A DNA stretch of 64,000 bases from UBA7672 sp041398245 (GTDB taxonomy: Bacteria > Pseudomonadota > Alphaproteobacteria > Caulobacterales > Hyphomonadaceae). Where the stretch lies: the NCBI GenBank assembly GCA_041398245.1, contig JAWKVC010000005.1, forward strand, positions 1 through 64,000. Direction: 5' to 3'. The notes beneath the pieces are model-generated. The model was not told the origin of the DNA, ran no database searches, and worked only from the letters and a program-made list of their open reading frames with translations. A program made the translations under genes and the position numbers. Of the stretch, positions 60,301-64,000 are shown in pieces (positions within the stretch are counted from its first letter, which is position 1; the number at the start of each line of letters is the position of its first letter).

Positions 60301-60691
60301 CGAACTTCTTCACCAGCGGCGTCATGGGCTCAGGCTTCCGATAGATCGCGAGGTCTTCTGCGATGGTGTCGGGGTATTCGAACGGCCAGTGCTCCGCCGA
60401 CTCTTCCACGAAGAAGTCGAACGGATTGTAGATCGTCATGTCAGCGACGAGATCGACCTCGATCTTCAGCTCGCGCACCGGCTCTGGAAACACAAAGCGC
60501 GCCAGCCAGTTGCCGTAGGGATCCTGTTGGTGGTTCACGAAGTGCCCGCCGGGGCTCACCTTCAGCGAGTGCGAGATCACACGCGTCCGCGAGTGCGGGG
60601 CGGGGCGCAACCGTATGATCTGTGGCCCCAACACGACGGGCTGGTCATACCTGTAGTGGGTCAGGTGATAGATGCTGGCCTTGATCGACAT
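57371..60691 (-). CDS. large transglutaminase-like protein with DUF2126
   Basis: A 1106-residue protein that heads the operon. The N-terminal transglutaminase core has the Cys in EKASGSCRDSSWLLANILRH, the His in DLHAWCEVYLPGAGW and the Asp in GLDPTSGLL. From about residue 310 the DUF2126 part follows with LTMGGEPTFVSIDD, then CDKFMIDGRHTGTGGGNHVV. Both parts are common as one long protein in proteobacteria. It probably processes a product of the ATP-grasp ligase next door. No signal peptide is visible. Confidence 0.92.
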   Translation of the reverse strand: MSIKASIYHLTHYRYDQPVVLGPQIIRLRPAPHSRTRVISHSLKVSPGGHFVNHQQDPYGNWLARFVFPEPVRELKIEVDLVADMTIYNPFDFFVEESAEHWPFEYPDTIAEDLAIYRKPEPMTPLVKKFVASIPRETKRTVELLVNLNQRLSNEIKYLIRMEAGVQAPEETFEKASGSCRDSSWLLANILRHLGFATRFVSGYLIQLKPDLVSLDGPPGTDHDFTDLHAWCEVYLPGAGWIGLDPTSGLLTGESHIPLSATPHYRNAAPISGGFTGIANVSFDFDMQVKRVAEHPRITKPFSDDSWAALDALGEKVDAALKAGDVRLTMGGEPTFVSIDDFQSAEWNTEAVGPQKRALADTLIRRLRDRFAPGGFLHYGQGKWYPGESLPRWTFSLYWRKDGKPIWRNADLIASETVDTKATASDAGALLESVASGLGLGEGYVVAAYEDPADWMLKEGRLPENVTPADSKLKDPEERLRFARVFGRGLDQPSGYVLPVQAWQAKASKKKRWKSEKWKLRREHLYLVPGDSPVGFRLPLGSLPYVPPQLYPYLHPADPSAPRGDLPDYAPDEGRTQQVASASAVESPSQEQIEQILDSSDAVRTAMSVEPRDGRLNVFMPPTERIEDYLELLAQVEQSAAELGLTVHIEGYPPPVDHRINVMRVTPDPGVIEVNIHPAATWRECVNNTQALYEEARQSRLGCDKFMIDGRHTGTGGGNHVVVGGATPLDSPFLRRPDVLKSLLLMWQNRPSLSYLFSGLFIGPTSQAPRIDEARHDALYELEIALSQIQPPGAGPEVPPWLVDRLLRNLLVDVSGNTHRTEICIDKLYSPDGPTGRLGLVEFRGFEMPPDARMSLAQQVLVRAIIARLWQRPITGSLVRWGTTLHDRFMLPHFVWQDFLEVLRDLSAHGFDLRPDWYEAQLEFRFPFCGEIEIDGAKLEVRQALEPWHVLGETGAIGGTVRYADSSVERLQVKLTAGDPGRYRVACNRRPMPLTHVGNGEAVAGVRYKAWKPPESLHPVLPVNAPLTFDIFDSWTGRALGGCVYHVAHPGGRNYDTFPVNGNEAEARRLARFEGHGHSPGMYQLGTESPHPEFPFTLDLRRPPGL

Positions 60692-60789
60692 GAGGCGCAG
60701 CGTTCCACAAACCGCGGATGACCGCCACGGTTTTCCCGGGGCCGTTCAGGCGGTTGCTTAATTCTGCGGCGCCGGTCGATGCGTCGCTT

Positions 60790-61281
60790 CTATTGCGGCA
60801 GGCCTGCTTCCACGAACCTGGCGAGGGCGTCGAGCTGGTCTTCCGAATAAGCCCCGCCCATCGGCGGCATGATATCCGTCGGCGCGATCTTGCCTTTGAC
60901 GATCTTTTCCTTGACCGCGGCCTGATCGAGCCCGGCCGTCAGGGCGACGCCCATCTGCGTGCCGGCGCCTGTCGGGCCGTGACACATCGCGCAGGTCTGC
61001 GCGTAGGCGGCGCGACCGGCGGCCATGATATCTGCCGCGGGTGCGGCGGCAGGCGCAGCTGCCGGGGCCGGCGTCACAGCGGCTTCAGGCGCCGGTGTAT
61101 CGGTGGGCGTCGAGGCCAGCGAATCCGTCGTGTTCTCGGCGGCCGGGCCGCTTGGCCCGGAAGGCTCGGCGATATCGGTCGCGGCTGGCGTTTCCGGCGC
61201 GGGGCCCTCCTCAGCGGCTGGGGTGCAGGCGGCCGCCAATGCAACAGCGGCGGTCGTCAGAAGAACAGTGCGGAATTTCAC
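60790..61281 (-). CDS. cytochrome c, predicted lipoprotein
   Basis: Small c-type cytochrome, 163 residues. A lipoprotein signal (RTVLLTTAAVALAAAC) gives a lipid-anchored Cys. A long Ala/Pro/Thr-rich linker follows, then the haem domain with CAMCHGPTG and the axial Met probably in IMPPMGGAYSEDQL. It is a periplasmic electron carrier. The GTG at 61281 has GAGGG five bases before it and is preferred; an in-frame ATG lies four codons upstream (61293). Confidence 0.88.
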   Translation of the reverse strand: MKFRTVLLTTAAVALAAACTPAAEEGPAPETPAATDIAEPSGPSGPAAENTTDSLASTPTDTPAPEAAVTPAPAAAPAAAPAADIMAAGRAAYAQTCAMCHGPTGAGTQMGVALTAGLDQAAVKEKIVKGKIAPTDIMPPMGGAYSEDQLDALARFVEAGLPQ

Positions 61282-61487
61282 GTCAGCCCTCATGTTTGTC
61301 CCGTCCGGGAGGCAGCGCCGGTTAGCCCTGCCGGATAGCCCGGCGCTGGCTGCACGGCGAATGAATTGATGGCAAGTCCCCTGGTGCCGGTCGGCTTATG
61401 CCATGGATTCCGGCAGCTTCCGACTGGGCCGCGTGCGAGACAGCTACTTCCGCTGCGTCTGTGGCGCGCCGGTCTCACAGCCGCGTC

Positions 61488-62048
61488 TCAAAGGCCCGGT
61501 TGGCGTCCTTCCGGGAACGGAAGGACATGCAGGCCGCTCGAGCGCCCCGCGTCCTTCATCAGCCTGGCCAGTGTTGTCGCCCGGAATGCGCCGCGCCAGC
61601 TATCGCCGTGGAAGATACCGACGCGCGATGCGCTCTCGAGCGTTCGCATCGGCGTCACGTCTTCCACCACCATCAAGCGTGGTCCAGGTTCCTGGCAGGC
61701 AAGCACGCAGCTCAGCAACGCCATCGGGTCGAATGCCGCGACCAGCACGGTCTCGTCTCTCCAGCTGCGCAGCAATGCTGACAGGCCGTAGGCTTCCGCT
61801 ACCGAGCGGCCGTCGTGGAAGAATACCTGTTCCGACATCAGCGGATTGACGCTGGGCGCCTGTGATCCGTTGCGCGCGCGGATCACAGGAAGTGTGCGCC
61901 GGCGCGTGTGCGCAATCGTCCAGCCGAGCCTGCGCCCCGCTGACAGGAGATTGCGCGCCGCGGTCATCGCAGCCGGATCCGGCTCACAGCCGGGGATGGC
62001 ATCGGCCTGCAGGTCGATGCAGAGAAGTCTGCACGGGAGGCTGGTCAT
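61488..62048 (-). CDS. isochorismatase-fold cysteine hydrolase
   Basis: A 186-residue protein of the isochorismatase-like hydrolase fold. The Asp of the triad is in CRLLCIDLQAD and the candidate nucleophile Cys in FDPMALLSCVLACQEPG. The usual Lys strand is not clear and the cis-peptide motif (GxxT) is replaced by FDPM, so activity may differ from classic nicotinamidase-like members. It lies six bases before the GNAT gene's end and shares its direction, so it is probably in one operon with the two acetyltransferase-like genes. Confidence 0.72.
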   Translation of the reverse strand: MTSLPCRLLCIDLQADAIPGCEPDPAAMTAARNLLSAGRRLGWTIAHTRRRTLPVIRARNGSQAPSVNPLMSEQVFFHDGRSVAEAYGLSALLRSWRDETVLVAAFDPMALLSCVLACQEPGPRLMVVEDVTPMRTLESASRVGIFHGDSWRGAFRATTLARLMKDAGRSSGLHVLPFPEGRQPGL

Positions 62049-62053
62049 GTCGG

Positions 62054-62635
62054 TCAGGCCACCGCTGGTCGCGCAGCTGAACGGTCAAGAACGTTCTCGT
62101 GGTCCCACTCGCCCTCGGGCCGCATCACCACATAGGGATCGGTATCCACCGTGATGGCGTCAGCCCGGACCGGCAGAACACGCTGGCACTCGACATATTC
62201 ATAGTCCGAGAAGCGGAAATCGGAGCGTCCCTCGCGCGGCAGGAAGCCGAGCTGCTTCCAGAACGGCGCCAGACGCTTCTGGATATAGCCGATCGCCAGC
62301 GTGTAACCCTTGCGGCTGATGACATCGACCGCGGTCTCGATCATCAACTTCACGACGGCGCCGCCGCGCACATGCTTCATCACGCAGACGCGCTCGATCT
62401 TCGCGAAGTTTGCGAACCAGCGCACGCGCAGGGTCGCAACCGGTTCTCCGCGCAGGTAGGCGATCAGGTGCAGCGACGACAGGTCGTTGTTGTCGAACTC
62501 TTCGTCATACGGGCAGTCCTGTTCCGCAAGGAACACGGAAGACCTGATCGCCACGACTTTCATGAATTCGGCGAGGTCGCGCACGATCTCGACCGACAGG
62601 TCGTTGCGCTGATGATTGCTGCTGACGCTCATCAT
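62054..62635 (-). CDS. GNAT family N-acetyltransferase
   Basis: Acetyltransferase of 193 residues. FLAEQDCPYDEEFDNNDLSSLHLIAYLRGEPVATLRVRW covers the first half of the GNAT fold. The acetyl-CoA-binding strand and loop are IERVCVMKHVRGGAVVKLMIETA, with the V-x-x-x-x-RGGA form of the P-loop. It starts with an ATG overlapping the upstream gene's stop (ATGA). The substrate is unknown. Confidence 0.85.
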   Translation of the reverse strand: MMSVSSNHQRNDLSVEIVRDLAEFMKVVAIRSSVFLAEQDCPYDEEFDNNDLSSLHLIAYLRGEPVATLRVRWFANFAKIERVCVMKHVRGGAVVKLMIETAVDVISRKGYTLAIGYIQKRLAPFWKQLGFLPREGRSDFRFSDYEYVECQRVLPVRADAITVDTDPYVVMRPEGEWDHENVLDRSAARPAVA

Positions 62636-63240
62636 GCGATGGGCTCCATAAGCGAGCAGCAGCGCCAGAAAAGGTGCGGCGTGTCATCGAACGGGAAGAA
62701 ACCGAGATGGCGCATGATTTTTGCGCCGGCTTCCGTGGAGTCGCGCCCGAAGAAGGGGAGGTCCGAAAAATGCGTGTCGATCAGGGTCCGCAGGCCCAGC
62801 ACCAGCGCGCCGCGGCTCACCTGATCCTTGCCCGCGTAGCACCAGCAGTAAAAGCCGGCGAGCGGCTCGCCCAGCCGCGCAACCCAGGCCGGATCGATTT
62901 TTGCTGCGTCAAACGTGTTATCGACCAGCGCGGCGACGCCAGCGGACGTCAGCGCCAGTGGCGCAAGAAACCCCGTCACTGCTCCCTTGCGGCGGACAAC
63001 CCAGATGGATGCGCCTGTCATCGCATCGACACGCTTGATTTCCTCAAGCGATGCCAGCCCGGGTCCGAGCTCAGACGTGGCGAGCTCATGCACAGCTTCA
63101 TAGTCGGCGTCGGTCTCGGCATGTGTCAGGCGCACAGAGGCCATCATCGCTTCAGACGCGCCGCGCGCGTACTGCGGATGCCTGCGCTCGCCGCCAAGCG
63201 ACTTGAGCTGTGCGCGTGAGTTCCACATCAGCGCCGCCAT
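62632..63240 (-). CDS. acetyltransferase-like protein, partner of the adjacent GNAT
   Basis: A 202-residue protein, weakly GNAT-like: VRLTHAETDADYEAVHELATSELG starts the fold and GASIWVVRRKGAVTGFLAPLALT resembles its central strands. A classical RGxGxG/A acetyl-CoA loop is not obvious. The start could be the ATG at 63240 or an internal ATG near 63147. It overlaps the following GNAT gene by four bases. Function unknown. Confidence 0.6.
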   Translation of the reverse strand: MAALMWNSRAQLKSLGGERRHPQYARGASEAMMASVRLTHAETDADYEAVHELATSELGPGLASLEEIKRVDAMTGASIWVVRRKGAVTGFLAPLALTSAGVAALVDNTFDAAKIDPAWVARLGEPLAGFYCWCYAGKDQVSRGALVLGLRTLIDTHFSDLPFFGRDSTEAGAKIMRHLGFFPFDDTPHLFWRCCSLMEPIA

Positions 63241-63325
63241 CACCAAACACTCGTGTCGTTAATCTCTTGCTAACCATTCAACACAAACTGGAAGCTGGCG
63301 CCATCTCAATTCAGGCAGAACGGGT

Positions 63326-64000
63326 ATGACGACCAGGGAAGGGACCGAGCGGCTTGTCCGCGAACTGGTCGACTGGTCCGACCTTCGCACATTCTATGCT
63401 GTTGCAACTGCTGGCTCGATGAATGCAGCTGCAGAACAGTTGGGTGTTACTCAGTCCGCTATTTCAAAACGTCTTGGACAACTCGAGCACAGACTTGGCG
63501 CTCGTCTGCTCGAACGTTCGCCTTCAGGCATTCAGCTGACTGAAGCAGGTGCAGAAGCGCTTGATCATGTCACCACCATGATGCGCGCAAGTCTTTCGCT
63601 GGAGAACACGCTCAAGGGACTTGAGGCGAAGGCGGAGGGCGAAGTCAAAATCTGGTCGAATGACGGAGTACTTGCCTACTGCATTGCGCCAAGTCTCTCC
63701 GACTTTCTTGCGGCCAATCCTGGGTTAAGGCTGATGCTTCAGTCCGACCGGAATCTGCCGAAGCAGGGGCAGGGCTATGCTGACGTGGTGGTCGGCTTCG
63801 ATCAGCCGCACCAGGCCGACACGATATCATTCCCGGTTGCGACGCTTCACTACTGCGTCTTCTCGAGCCGGAGCTACATCGAGACCTATGGGTCTCCCTC
63901 CGGGCCGCTCGATGTGGCTCATCATCGTGTCCTGAATCACATGATGTACGGCGAGAATCCGGGCTGGAAGGACAAGACGGCCCAGATTGCCGGCCTTATC
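63326..64000 (+). CDS. LysR-family transcriptional regulator, 3' end cut by window
   Basis: The first 225 codons of a LysR regulator. The winged HTH reads RTFYAVATAGSMNAAAEQLGVTQSAISKRLGQLEHRLGARLLER. The effector domain begins at EGEVKIWSNDGVLAYCIAPSLSDFL. It starts at the ATG at 63326, divergent from the acetyltransferase operon with 85 bases between, so that operon is its likely target. The C-terminus lies beyond the window. Confidence 0.92.
   Translation, partial: MTTREGTERLVRELVDWSDLRTFYAVATAGSMNAAAEQLGVTQSAISKRLGQLEHRLGARLLERSPSGIQLTEAGAEALDHVTTMMRASLSLENTLKGLEAKAEGEVKIWSNDGVLAYCIAPSLSDFLAANPGLRLMLQSDRNLPKQGQGYADVVVGFDQPHQADTISFPVATLHYCVFSSRSYIETYGSPSGPLDVAHHRVLNHMMYGENPGWKDKTAQIAGLI

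Noticed and set aside
1..64000. CRISPR arrays or rRNA genes
   Set aside because: No regular short repeats with spacers and no rRNA-like sequence were seen while reading the window.

Overview
This window looks like chromosomal DNA of an alphaproteobacterium, probably of the Caulobacterales, Hyphomonadaceae or sphingomonad type. The genus is not determinable by eye. The grounds are high GC, a TonB-dependent receptor, a Trb-type conjugation operon of the alphaproteobacterial ICE kind, and a housekeeping block of transglutaminases, a circularly permuted ATP-grasp protein and LysR regulators.

Region 1 (1-11.86 kb) is a catabolic locus: a TonB-dependent receptor (cut by the window start), a tannase/feruloyl-esterase-like hydrolase, a phytanoyl-CoA-dioxygenase-like oxygenase, a GntR/FCD regulator, a GH5 glycosidase, a sulfatase, a GPH-family sugar transporter, an aldo/keto reductase and a polysaccharide-deacetylase-like protein. 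Together they suggest uptake and stripping of a decorated (acylated, sulfated, glycosidic) compound. The substrate is unknown. A complete IS3-family (IS407-group-like) element at 11.9-13.15 kb separates this locus from the next region.

Region 2 (13.15-53.7 kb) reads as an integrative and conjugative element (ICE). Its transfer module is traG-copG-trbBCDEJLFGI on the minus strand, followed by a divergent lysR-traF pair. Its maintenance and mobilisation module (parB, ssb, a DUF6876 gene, ardC, abiEi/abiEii, a 53-codon gene, a VirD2-like relaxase and a small HTH gene) occupies the right part. The element ends at the 3' end of a tRNA-Ser(CGA) gene at 53.72-53.81 kb. No integrase gene is visible in the window.

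Between the two conjugation modules lies a dense block of probable defence systems: a kinase/PP2C/vWA triad (YegI-YegK-YegL or TerY-P type), a retron with a PRTase-like effector, a winged-helix segment, a foldable msr-msd RNA and a reverse transcriptase, a fragment of dnaE2, a SIR2-APAZ plus short Argonaute pair (SPARSA type), a protein with a HEPN-like helical segment, a 1273-residue predicted nuclease-STAND ATPase (Avs-like), a DUF2971-like protein and the AbiE type IV toxin-antitoxin pair. The retron is the clearest find. Flanking repeats a1/a2 (31751-31766 and 31970-31985), three small msr stem-loops and one long msd hairpin can all be drawn directly from the sequence between the wHTH and RT genes.

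Region 3 (53.8-64.0 kb) is ordinary chromosome: a three-gene operon of two transglutaminase-like proteins and a circularly permuted ATP-grasp/alpha-E fusion, a lipoprotein cytochrome c, an isochorismatase-fold hydrolase, two overlapping acetyltransferase-like genes and a divergent LysR regulator cut by the window end.
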